The notes beneath the pieces were generated by a model. It was not told the origin of the DNA. It did not search any database and worked only from the letters and a program-made list of their open reading frames with translations. The position numbers and the translations under genes were made by a program. From assembly GCA_014860665.1 (NCBI GenBank), contig JACZJI010000081.1, positions 1-64,000 of the forward strand: DNA of 64,000 nucleotides, read 5' to 3'. This document shows, piece after piece, positions 25,540 through 32,740 of the stretch. The DNA comes from Bacteroidales bacterium (GTDB taxonomy: Bacteria; Bacteroidota; Bacteroidia; Bacteroidales; F082). Each line of letters opens with the position of its first letter. The stretch's first letter is position 1.

Positions 25540-27288
25540 ATGAAAAAATATTTTATCACGCCTCTTCTGGCGTTGGTGACCTTTTTTATCGGGTCACCAA
25601 ACGCGTCAGCCTGTACCAATTTTCTGGTTACCAAAGGGGCATCAGCTGATGGGTCGGTTATGATCTCATACAACGCCGATTCTCACCTGCTTTATGGGGA
25701 ATTATACCATTGGGCGGCGGGCATTTGGCCCAAAGGGACCATGATGGATGTTTATGACTGGGATTCCGGTAAATATCTTGGAAAGATAGAACAAGCCCAC
25801 CAAACGTACAATGTCATCGGAAATATGAATGAAAACCAGGTGGCCATTGGCGAAACTACATTCGGCGGACGACCGTCTTTACAGGAACAGCCGTCAGCCG
25901 TAGTTGACTATGGAAGCCTAATTTATCTTGCTTTACAACGTTCCAAATCGGCCCGCGATGCCATTAAAATCATGACCTCCCTGGTAGCCCAATACGGCTA
26001 TTACAGCGAAGGAGAATCTTTCAGCATTTCTGATAAGGATGAAGCCTGGATTTTGGAAATGATAAGCAAGGGTAAAGATCAGCTGGGGGCTGTCTGGGTA
26101 GCACGCCGTATCCCTGACGGTTATGTTTCTGGCCATGCCAACCAGGCTCGTATTACCACCTTCCCGCTGGCCAATGGAAAAACTTCCATCACTTTTAAAG
26201 ATATCGACAAAATCTACAACAAAGATGTAAATACCGTTTATTCTGATGATGTCATTTCTTTTGCACGCCAGATGGGATGGTTCAAAGGATCAGATAAGGA
26301 TTTTTCATTCTCTGACACTTACGCTCCGGTTGATTTTGAAGCTGCACGTTTTTGCGAAATCCGTGTCTGGGCTATGTTCAACGAAGTAAAATCGGGCATG
26401 AAAGAATACTGGGATTATGCCAAAGGCGATGTAAAACATGCTAAAAAACTGGCCGACGGGGATGAAAATGTAAACAATTACGCCACCAACCGCATGCCGC
26501 TTTGGGTGAAACCCGATAAGAAAGTGACTTTACAGGATATGATGCATTTCATGCGGAACCATCTGGAAGGAACCGAGCTGGACATGAGCCAGGACATCGG
26601 AGCCGGTCCGTTTCATTGCCCTTACCGCTGGAGACCGCTTACCTGGAAAGTGAATGGAAAAGAGTATGTGAACGAGCGCGCCACCGCTACGCAACAAACC
26701 GGATTTACTTTTATAGCCCAGTCAAGAAGCTGGCTGCCCGACGCCATCGGCGGAATTATCTGGTGGGGTGTCGACGATGCATCCGGTACCGTTTATATGC
26801 CGATTTATGCCTGTACAAACGTAGTTCCCGAAAACTTTAAAGTAGGAAACGGCAGCATGATGGAATGGTCAGATACCTCCGGTTTCTGGATTTTCAACCA
26901 GGTTGAGAATTTTGCTTATACTGCCTGGGACCGTATTCATCCCGACATTGAAAAAGCACAAAACAAATTGGAAAACGAGTTTATCGAATTCACACCAGCC
27001 GTGGATGCCGGGGCTCAGAAACTGTATGCCGAAAATCCGAAAATGGCCGTGGATTACCTGACACAGTACAGCAACGACATGGCCTCCAAAACCTTTAAAA
27101 CCTGGAAAAACCTGTATCATTATCTGTTTATGCGGTACATGGACGGCAACATCAAAACGGCAGTGCCTCCACAGGAAGGATACAAATACGTGAACCCCAA
27201 ACTGGAGCAACCCGGTTATGACTCGACCTATTATCAAACGGTCGTAAAACAAACCGGAGACAAACTCCTGGATCGTGAAAAGAAATAA
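25540..27288 (+). CDS. Secreted C69-family dipeptidase
   Basis: A 582-residue peptidase of family C69/U34, whose members are N-terminal nucleophile hydrolases that split dipeptides. The signal peptide ends ASA directly before Cys25 (CTNFLVTKGASADGS), so signal removal would itself expose the nucleophile Cys. Further family features are YGYYSEGESFSISDKDEAWILE, GHANQARI and the C-terminal region PPQEGYKYVNPKLEQPGYDS. Length is typical of the secreted Bacteroidota type. It should act in the periplasm or outside, supplying amino acids. A GC-rich hairpin follows. Confidence 0.92.
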   Translation: MKKYFITPLLALVTFFIGSPNASACTNFLVTKGASADGSVMISYNADSHLLYGELYHWAAGIWPKGTMMDVYDWDSGKYLGKIEQAHQTYNVIGNMNENQVAIGETTFGGRPSLQEQPSAVVDYGSLIYLALQRSKSARDAIKIMTSLVAQYGYYSEGESFSISDKDEAWILEMISKGKDQLGAVWVARRIPDGYVSGHANQARITTFPLANGKTSITFKDIDKIYNKDVNTVYSDDVISFARQMGWFKGSDKDFSFSDTYAPVDFEAARFCEIRVWAMFNEVKSGMKEYWDYAKGDVKHAKKLADGDENVNNYATNRMPLWVKPDKKVTLQDMMHFMRNHLEGTELDMSQDIGAGPFHCPYRWRPLTWKVNGKEYVNERATATQQTGFTFIAQSRSWLPDAIGGIIWWGVDDASGTVYMPIYACTNVVPENFKVGNGSMMEWSDTSGFWIFNQVENFAYTAWDRIHPDIEKAQNKLENEFIEFTPAVDAGAQKLYAENPKMAVDYLTQYSNDMASKTFKTWKNLYHYLFMRYMDGNIKTAVPPQEGYKYVNPKLEQPGYDSTYYQTVVKQTGDKLLDREKK

Positions 27289-27298
27289 AACCAAATAG

Positions 27299-27330
27299 AA
27301 CAGGCGGCTCAAATGAGCCGCCTGTTCTAT
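27299..27330. terminator. Hairpin terminator, copy 1 of a repeated element
   Basis: Arms AACAGGCGGCTCA and TGAGCCGCCTGTT, loop AA. Almost identical hairpins lie at 29375 and 30293. It ends the dipeptidase gene. Confidence 0.8.
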
Positions 27331-27457
27331 TATAAACAAAGTCTGCAACTGCAATCAATACAATTTTAACAGGCACTTTTTCGATTGCATGCCTTTTTTG
27401 AATACTTTCATAACCTGAAAAAAACCAATTACGCATAAATCTTTCATTTTTTAAATA

Positions 27458-28009
27458 ATGACTGCAGAAGAAACCAGACAACTGATGTTGCCCGATGAAG
27501 TAATCACAAACAAAATATACCTGATCAGGGGTGAAAAGGTTATGCTTGACAGGGACCTGGCGGAGCTATTCGATGTTAAGGCCATCCGGTTGCGGGAACA
27601 GCTAAAAAGAAATTTAGAAAAGTTCCCCGTACATTTTATGTTCCGGCTGACAAATGAAGAAGTTGAAATCATGGTATCGCAAAATGCGATACCTTCCAAA
27701 CAACATCTTGGTGGTTCTTTGCCTTATGTCTTCACAGAACACGGGGTATTGCAATTGGCAAACATTTTAAAAAGTGGCAGAGCCATACAGGTAAGCATCA
27801 AAATAATAGAAGTATTTGTTAAAATGCGTAAAATGCTCACAGATACTTTAACCCTAAAACTCGATATAGAAGCCATAAAAAAGAAACTTGAAAGTCAGGA
27901 TAAAAACATAGAACTGGTATTTAGCTATCTTGATGAACTCATGGAGAAACAGGAAAACCCGAAACCAAGGACACAAATTGGTTACAAGCTTCCAAAAAGT
28001 AAAAATTAA
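27458..28009 (+). CDS. ORF6N-domain protein
   Basis: A 183-residue protein whose first 100 residues form an ORF6N domain, a putative DNA-binding module found in phages, mobile elements and many Bacteroidota chromosomes. Visible pieces are IYLIRGEKVMLDRDLAELF, LREQLKRNLEKFP, HFMFRLTNEEVE and LPYVFTEHGVLQLANILKS. A coiled-coil (about residues 125-165) and a basic tail follow. No phage or transposase genes are next to it. It lies just after the first repeated hairpin and opens the accessory patch. Function is unknown; anti-phage or regulatory roles have been suggested for the family but cannot be claimed here. Confidence 0.85.
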   Translation: MTAEETRQLMLPDEVITNKIYLIRGEKVMLDRDLAELFDVKAIRLREQLKRNLEKFPVHFMFRLTNEEVEIMVSQNAIPSKQHLGGSLPYVFTEHGVLQLANILKSGRAIQVSIKIIEVFVKMRKMLTDTLTLKLDIEAIKKKLESQDKNIELVFSYLDELMEKQENPKPRTQIGYKLPKSKN

Positions 28010-28137
28010 CAAGTGCCTGCCTGAATACCCATCTCCCATGCTCTTTCAAAGCCTGTCCTAAAATGTTCTAGATCTGTAATCTGGAAGATGAAATAACTAA
28101 AGTTTGTACTTTTACCCCAGTCCGACAAGTAATACAC

Positions 28138-28734
28138 ATGTACAAATCACAAGAAATAAAGACAAATTGTGATGTTCCGGCACTCTGGCTGGAACATAAA
28201 AAAGAATTGCGGTTGTTTATTCTTAAACGGGTAAAGGATGAGGAGCTTGCCGATGATATTCTGCAAGATGTGTTGATGAAGATTTACAATTTCTGTATTT
28301 CAAAATCAGGTGTAAGAAATGTCAGGAGCTGGTTATTCAAAATAGCACAAAATACAATCGCAGATTACTACCGGAAACAATCTAAATTTGTAAGTCAGGA
28401 TGCATTACCGGACATTGCGCAGGAAGATGAAAACCTTGCATATAAAGAAGCAACCCTCTTTATTCTTCCTATGATCGGCTTTTTACCTGAAAAATATGCG
28501 TTGCCCCTTAAACTATCAGACATAGATAACGTAAAACAAGACGAAATTGCCCGACAACTTAATCTTACTTTATCGGCTGCCAAATCAAGGATTCAAAGGG
28601 CAAGACAACTTTTAAAAAACGAGTTTATTACCTGTTGCCACATTGAAACCGACCCGCAGGGGAATATCATTTCATTTGATATCAAAGACAGCTGTGAACC
28701 ATTACAAGAACTAAAGAAAGACCTTCAAAAATAA
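28138..28734 (+). CDS. SigZ-like ECF sigma factor
   Basis: A 198-residue RNA polymerase sigma factor of the extracytoplasmic-function type, closest to SigZ. Region 2 is about residues 15-80 (ELADDILQDVLMKIYNF, NVRSWLFKIAQNTIADYY) and region 4 about 110-165 (QDEIARQLNLTLSAAKSRIQ). A C-terminal extension follows with Cys-Cys-His (FITCCHIETDPQGNI) and a later Cys (IKDSCEPL). The extension could bind metal or sense redox state, which is inference. No anti-sigma gene is adjacent. The ArsI/CadI-like gene starts 60 bp downstream. Confidence 0.85.
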   Translation: MYKSQEIKTNCDVPALWLEHKKELRLFILKRVKDEELADDILQDVLMKIYNFCISKSGVRNVRSWLFKIAQNTIADYYRKQSKFVSQDALPDIAQEDENLAYKEATLFILPMIGFLPEKYALPLKLSDIDNVKQDEIARQLNLTLSAAKSRIQRARQLLKNEFITCCHIETDPQGNIISFDIKDSCEPLQELKKDLQK

Positions 28735-28794
28735 TTTGCGTCTTTTTTGTACCCCGTGCGTCTTAACATTGTAACAAATAAAAATTTTAATACA

Positions 28795-29286
28795 ATGAAA
28801 AGATTTCACGTACATGCAAGGGTAAAAGACCTTCAAGCAAGCATTGAATTTTACAATGCACTCTTCAACATAAAACCAACCGTAGTAAAGCCTGACTACG
28901 CAAAGTGGATGTTGGATGATCCAAAAATCAATTTCGCCATTTCTACCGGGCACGACGAAAACGGTATCGAACATTTGGGCTTGCAAGTTGAAAATGAAGT
29001 CGAGTTACAAGATGTATATGCCAACATGAAAAATGCCAAAGGTACTGTTAGAGAAGAGGGGAAATGTACCTGCTGTTATTCCAAATCTCAAAAAAATTGG
29101 ATTACCGACCCTCAGGGCGTTGATTGGGAAGTGTTTTATACATACGGTTCTGCAACAGTCTATGGAGAAGGTATCAACGCAAAGCCAGCTCCTGAAGTAA
29201 TGGACCAATGGACAGGCAATGATGGAAAAAACGCAAAACAGGAAACCGTGAGCGATACCTGTGATACCGGAAACTGTAAGAATTAG
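28795..29286 (+). CDS. ArsI/CadI-family metalloenzyme
   Basis: A 163-residue glyoxalase/dioxygenase-fold protein of the ArsI/CadI group, whose members act on trivalent organoarsenicals (C-As lyase) or give cadmium resistance. Likely metal ligands are His5 or His7, His60 (NGIEHLGLQ) and Glu112 (DWEVFYTYG). The substrate-binding cysteine cluster is GKCTCCYS (Cys91, 93, 94). A further Cys pair lies in the C-terminal tail (SDTCDTGNCKN). ATG 28795 gives the standard N-terminus MKRFHVHARV. It lies downstream of the sigma factor. No arsR, arsB or acr3 gene is in the window, so substrate is unproven. Confidence 0.85.
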   Translation: MKRFHVHARVKDLQASIEFYNALFNIKPTVVKPDYAKWMLDDPKINFAISTGHDENGIEHLGLQVENEVELQDVYANMKNAKGTVREEGKCTCCYSKSQKNWITDPQGVDWEVFYTYGSATVYGEGINAKPAPEVMDQWTGNDGKNAKQETVSDTCDTGNCKN

Positions 29287-29374
29287 ACTTTAATAAAAAA
29301 CAACACCTCGCTTTTGCCAGTCATCAATTAGTGAGCAATATTAATCAAAGTTTATAACTTCAGTCCACAAATAA

Positions 29375-29404
29375 AAACAGGCGGCTCAATGAGCCGCCTG
29401 TTTC
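29375..29404. terminator. Hairpin terminator, copy 2 of a repeated element
   Basis: Arms AAACAGGCGGCTCA and TGAGCCGCCTGTTT with a single-base loop. It ends the ArsI/CadI-like gene, about 90 bases after its stop. Confidence 0.8.
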
Positions 29405-29435
29405 GTTTATCTGCTTCGGTAAAGTCTATAAGCTT

Positions 29436-29640
29436 AACTGGCGCGTCTCCTGACGCGTGACATGATGAAAAAGGATTTAATAAAAGCACTTGAAGCACCA
29501 GTCTCGGCTGATCCGCACACTAGGGGGAACCAGGCTGTCATTCTGACGAACGCAGTGAGGAAGAATCCCCAAGGCAATCGGTTCATTCCCGGGAGATTTC
29601 TCAGTCGTGCCTCCATCGAAATAACAGATAATTCCAATAA
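29436..29640. repeat. REP-like intergenic repeat sequence
   Basis: The stretch opens with a small hairpin, CGCGTC-TCCT-GACGCG (29442-29457). It then carries GTCATTCTGACGAACGCAG, GTGAGGAAGAATC and GGGAGATTTCTCAGTCG, a wording I recognise as a common dispersed intergenic repeat in this phylum. A 74-codon ORF at 29462-29686 crosses it, but its sequence is that of the repeat and I do not call it a gene. Only one copy is in the window. Confidence 0.6.
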
Positions 29641-30068
29641 TCCGAAAATTATCTTCCCCCTGTATGCCGTCACCACCGCCCGTTAATATGAAACCCCTGT
29701 TCCGAAAATTTTTCATTTTTCATTTTATATCGCCGCATCCGATAACTCAAGCGCACTTTAGGCACTCAATACCTGGCTCTGAGAAAACCAATACCCTCCT
29801 TCTCAATGTTTAAAATACGAATTAAACGCTTTTTAAATGCGGCTTTAAATATCGGTAAGGGACGATTTCAGAAAAAAGGACTGTCGGTCTCTAGTACCCT
29901 GTTCTTTGATGTTTTATTCGTTATTGTTACTTCCTGGGCAATGAACTTTACCGATGGCCGGTAATCCGATGCTTTTTGACATGTGATATTTACCGTTCGC
30001 CGGAAAGTATCTGAAGTGTTTCAGGCTGGTTTTGACTCCTGCCGGAGGATCTTTGCCTTTCTCCCGGC
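29641..30068. other. Intergenic stretch without credible genes
   Basis: I see no gene, no promoter box and no hairpin here. It separates the REP-like sequence from the tandem repeat. Longer minus-strand ORFs that start in the tandem repeat extend into it but are carried by the repeat. Confidence 0.5.
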
Positions 30069-30277
30069 GGGAAATTGTCAAAGTCTCTTGGGAAATCATT
30101 AAAGCCACCCGGGAAATTATTAAAGCATGCTGGGAAAATATCAAAGTACGTCGGGAAATTGTTAAAGTACGTCGGGAAAATGCCAAAGTACGCTGGGAAA
30201 TTGTCAAAGTACACTGGGAAATCATTAAAGCCACTCGGAAATTGTTAAAGCCAGCTGGAAATCGTTAAAGCCAACAT
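30069..30277. repeat. 21-bp tandem repeat, about ten copies
   Basis: Eight units of exactly 21 bp begin at 30069, 30090, 30111, 30132, 30153, 30174, 30195 and 30216, followed by two slightly shortened copies (30237, 30257). The conserved core is GGGAAATTnTTAAAG followed by a variable tail such as TACGTC. Since 21 is a multiple of three, each frame repeats every seven residues: the plus frame reads (R/W)EI(V/I)K(V/A)x, and one minus frame reads F(D/N)NFPxY. Three frames stay open across it. There are no unique spacers, so it is not a CRISPR array. Confidence 0.9.
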
Positions 30278-30292
30278 GCCGGGACAAAACAA

Positions 30293-30320
30293 AACAGGCG
30301 ACTCAAATGAGCCGCCTGTT
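30293..30320. terminator. Hairpin terminator, copy 3 of a repeated element
   Basis: AACAGGCGACTCA pairs with TGAGCCGCCTGTT with one mismatch (A for G). It lies at the 3' end of the minus-strand HIT gene. Confidence 0.7.
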
Positions 30321-30340
30321 CCATGTAATTTCTTCCGGTT

Positions 30341-30742
30341 TTACTGTTTCGCGTAAGCTTCGCGGATGTCGGCGGCAAGTTTTTCAAATTCTTCTGCAGG
30401 AAGCTGCAGTTTCGGTTGTTTGAAATCCATATCGTAAATGGAATTGATGGGGATGAGGTGGATGTGCGTATGCGGCACTTCCAGTCCAATAACTGTTACA
30501 CCGATGCGTTTGCACGGCACCACTGCCTCAATAGCCCGACCAACCTTTTTGGCAAACGGCAGCATTCCGGCCAGCAGGTCGTCATCTACGTTAAAAATAT
30601 AATCGATTTCCTTTTTGGGGATCACCAGAGTGTGTCCTTTTGCCAGCGGGTTAATATCCAGAAAAGCATAATAATCCTCCGTTTCTGCAATTTTGTAAGA
30701 GGGGATTTCTCCGTTGACAATTCTTGTGAAAATAGTTGCCAT
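30341..30742 (-). CDS. HIT-family nucleotide-binding protein
   Basis: A 133-residue histidine-triad protein, the type that hydrolyses adenosine phosphoramidates such as AMP-lysine. The triad HTHIHLIPI (His91, 93, 95) and the N-terminal FTRIVNGEIPSYKI and FLDINPLAKGHTLVIPK pieces are all present. Length is typical of bacterial HinT-like proteins. It lies downstream of greA on the same strand and has a promoter-like box of its own. Confidence 0.93.
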   Translation of the reverse strand: MATIFTRIVNGEIPSYKIAETEDYYAFLDINPLAKGHTLVIPKKEIDYIFNVDDDLLAGMLPFAKKVGRAIEAVVPCKRIGVTVIGLEVPHTHIHLIPINSIYDMDFKQPKLQLPAEEFEKLAADIREAYAKQ

Positions 30743-30758
30743 GACTTCAATGTTTTTT

Positions 30759-30766
30759 CAAAAATA
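30759..30766 (-). promoter_or_regulatory. Bacteroidota promoter core for the HIT gene
   Basis: TATTTTTG on the minus strand fits TAnnTTTG, 16 bases before the ATG at 30742. Confidence 0.45.
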
Positions 30767-30809
30767 CAATTTGCTTTTGAGAACTGATACCCTTTAGGAA
30801 AACACTTTT

Positions 30810-31283
30810 TTACCTTGAAATATCTACAATTTCCAGTTCAATGGTCCCGGCCGGCACGCTGATTTCTGCTTTCTCCCCTACAGATTTTCCAAGCAATCCC
30901 TTGGCAATGGGAGAACTCACCGAAATCTTTCCGCTTTTAAAATCGGCTTCCTTTTCGGGCACCAGGGTGTATGTCATCACCACATTATTTTTTAGGTTTT
31001 TGACTTTAACAGTAGAAAGAATCAACACTTTGGATTTGTCCATTTTTGATTCATCAATCACCCTCGCCTTGCTGACTATCTCCTGTAATTTAGATATTTT
31101 CAGTTCCAGTAGTCCCTGTGCTTCTTTGGCGGCATCGTACTCAGCATTTTCCGACAAATCGCCTTTGTCACGAGCTTCGGCGATAGCCTCAGAAATTCTT
31201 TTCCGTTCAACAGTTGAAAGGTAATCCAGCTCGTCGCGTAATTTTTGCAACCCTTCCTCCGTATAATACCTCGATTCTGCCAT
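30810..31283 (-). CDS. greA: Transcription elongation factor GreA
   Basis: A 157-residue factor that rescues backtracked RNA polymerase by stimulating transcript cleavage. The N-terminal coiled coil (about residues 1-75) holds the conserved ISEAIAEARDKGDLSENAEY, which includes the acidic tip residues Asp and Glu. The C-terminal FKBP-like domain contains SVSSPIAKGLLGK and GEKAEISVP. Length and motifs are standard. A promoter box lies 71 bases upstream. Confidence 0.97.
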   Translation of the reverse strand: MAESRYYTEEGLQKLRDELDYLSTVERKRISEAIAEARDKGDLSENAEYDAAKEAQGLLELKISKLQEIVSKARVIDESKMDKSKVLILSTVKVKNLKNNVVMTYTLVPEKEADFKSGKISVSSPIAKGLLGKSVGEKAEISVPAGTIELEIVDISR

Positions 31284-31353
31284 GATTTTATATTTTATAT
31301 TCGTTCTTAAAAAAGATAAAAGACCCCCAATAAATTAAGGAGCCTTTCTCGCC

Positions 31354-31361
31354 ACAAAGAT
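31354..31361 (-). promoter_or_regulatory. Bacteroidota promoter core for greA
   Basis: TATCTTTG on the minus strand fits TAnnTTTG, 71 bases before the greA ATG. Confidence 0.55.
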
Positions 31362-31704
31362 ATAAATTTACTTATCCGAAAAAGTACAAGTACTTTTTCC
31401 GTTAGCAAATTCCTCTTTGTAATTTATTATATTATACACTTTTGTCTATTTTGACCTTAATCTCAACCCGGAAAAACCACCTCTGCAAACACATCAAATC
31501 TTATGCAGAAATTGATTCCGATAATCTTAGTGCGTTACGTTCCGAACTCAAAAGCTAATCTGTGAAAATGCAGTAATCCCGTAACTTCCGGATTCATACA
31601 AATAAGAAAGATGATGCTGTTTGTGTCCACCTCCGCTTAAAGCGCTAAGGAATCTCAAAATTAATAATTTTCACCAAACATGAACTATTTTACCGACAGA
31701 ACTT
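31362..31704. other. Intergenic stretch before greA
   Basis: No gene is supported. Near 31470 the minus strand has TTTGCAGAGG and TTTTTCC, similar to part of the possible small ORF at 14377-14478, but no matching open frame is present here. A tiny inverted repeat CGCTTAAAGCG lies near 31636. The genes expected after an AtpI-like pair (atpB, atpE and so on) are not here. Confidence 0.45.
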
Positions 31705-32091
31705 CTATTTTGTTGATTCGCTCATCTGACGGAGAGCTATCACCTCAAAGATAGCATAAAACAGATAATAAATAAAGAAAGTAACCACAAAAGGTATCGC
31801 ATCCTTTTTATTAAGGAACAGATACGCCAATATGACCAGCGAAAAAACCAGCAGTTTGACAAAGGTTATAATCATATAAGAGTTGACAAAGTAACCGATT
31901 CGTTTTTGCATGCTTCTTCCCAAAATGTAAAAAATAAGCAGCGTAACCAGATAAAAGAAAATCAGGATGTACGGATACGCTGGAGTAATCGGTAGCGAGG
32001 GGAAAACAGGCGTAACCAACAGTGAAATAAAAAGCAATATCAATGACATCACCGAAAGGTAAATAATGATTTTTTTCTTTACGCTTTTCAT
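31705..32091 (-). CDS. Four-helix membrane protein, AtpI-like position
   Basis: A 128-residue protein with four membrane segments at about residues 8-28, 38-58, 70-92 and 98-118. The first two are joined by a short proline-rich loop and the second and third by a basic loop, RSMQKRIGYFVN. I do not recognise a named family. It lies 18 bp after atpZ on the same strand, the position held by a small membrane protein between atpZ and atpB in many Bacteroidota, so a part in ATP synthase assembly is likely by context only. No atpB follows. Confidence 0.7.
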   Translation of the reverse strand: MKSVKKKIIIYLSVMSLILLFISLLVTPVFPSLPITPAYPYILIFFYLVTLLIFYILGRSMQKRIGYFVNSYMIITFVKLLVFSLVILAYLFLNKKDAIPFVVTFFIYYLFYAIFEVIALRQMSESTK

Positions 32092-32109
32092 AGTTTAAAC
32101 TTAAAGACG

Positions 32110-32334
32110 CTATTTCTTTTTAAATAATTCACGGACTCCAAACAAAATTGCCCCGGCGGCGGCTAACAAAGTTAAAATAAGTGTGAAAACCGGAAAATTC
32201 CAATTTACCACTTTATCCAGTTCCCTGCCGCCAAAGGCACCGGCCACGATGATAATAATCATTTCAAAAGCCAGAGCCGAATATTTGGCATAAAAACTAA
32301 GAGGATTGTTTTTGTTCTTTTTCTTTTCGTTCAT
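32110..32334 (-). CDS. atpZ: AtpZ/AtpI-family protein
   Basis: A protein of about 74 residues with two membrane helices (about residues 17-37 and 44-66). AtpZ helps assemble the c-ring or brings magnesium or calcium to the F1Fo ATP synthase. The start at 32334 is chosen over 32352 because AAGGGGG lies just before it. The gene overlaps the end of bactofilin by 38 bp. Pieces typical of the family are NPLSFYAKYSALAFEM and AGAFGGRELDK. It is odd that no F1Fo subunit genes are nearby. Confidence 0.78.
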   Translation of the reverse strand: MNEKKKNKNNPLSFYAKYSALAFEMIIIIVAGAFGGRELDKVVNWNFPVFTLILTLLAAAGAILFGVRELFKKK

Positions 32335-32740
32335 CCCCCTTGGATTTTCCATTTAAATCCATCTTGCATGCGCCAACAAACAAGGCGCCTGGCTCGATAG
32401 AAATCTTCGGGGTAGAAATATTGCCTACAATTCTGGCTGTTGCTTTTAAGACCGTCAGCTCCTCCGCCTGAATGTCAGCCTTTATTTCCCCGGCAATGTC
32501 AATATTTTTGCATTTTATCTCTCCTTCAACATAACCTTCTGTACCCACAACAACTTTTCCTTTTGCAAGTAATTTTCCCATGACCTTCCCGTCAATCCTT
32601 ATATCTCCTTCGGTTTCCAAATCTCCGTTGATCTTCGTCCCCCGTGCCAGAATATTCGGCATAGAGGTGTCTCCGTTTGAATACATTTTCATCTCTTTTT
32701 TGGTTTGGGTTGATATATTCTTACTTATAATGCTCATCAT
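32297..32740 (-). CDS. Bactofilin-family cytoskeletal protein
   Basis: A 147-residue protein of the bactofilin family, which polymerises without nucleotides into filaments linked to cell shape. The core, about residues 33-125, is a right-handed beta helix with repeats such as GTKINGDLETEGDIRIDGKV, GYVEGEIKCKNIDIAGEI and RIVGNISTPKISIEPGA. The ends are charged and disordered, the C-terminus rich in Lys and Glu. The first ATG overlaps the porW stop by 20 bp. ATG codons at 32692 and 32686 (after AAAAAAGAG) are alternative starts. It overlaps atpZ on the other side. Confidence 0.88.
   Translation of the reverse strand: MMSIISKNISTQTKKEMKMYSNGDTSMPNILARGTKINGDLETEGDIRIDGKVMGKLLAKGKVVVGTEGYVEGEIKCKNIDIAGEIKADIQAEELTVLKATARIVGNISTPKISIEPGALFVGACKMDLNGKSKGDERKEKEQKQSS

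Noticed and set aside
29462..29686. 74-codon ORF
   Set aside because: It lies in REP-like repeat sequence and its peptide has no gene-like features.
30032..30268. Coding gene made of heptad repeats
   Set aside because: The open frame is produced by the 21-bp tandem repeat; it has no promoter, ribosome site or conserved ends, and other frames are open as well.
30069..30277. CRISPR array
   Set aside because: The 21-bp units follow one another without unique spacers and no cas gene is in the window.
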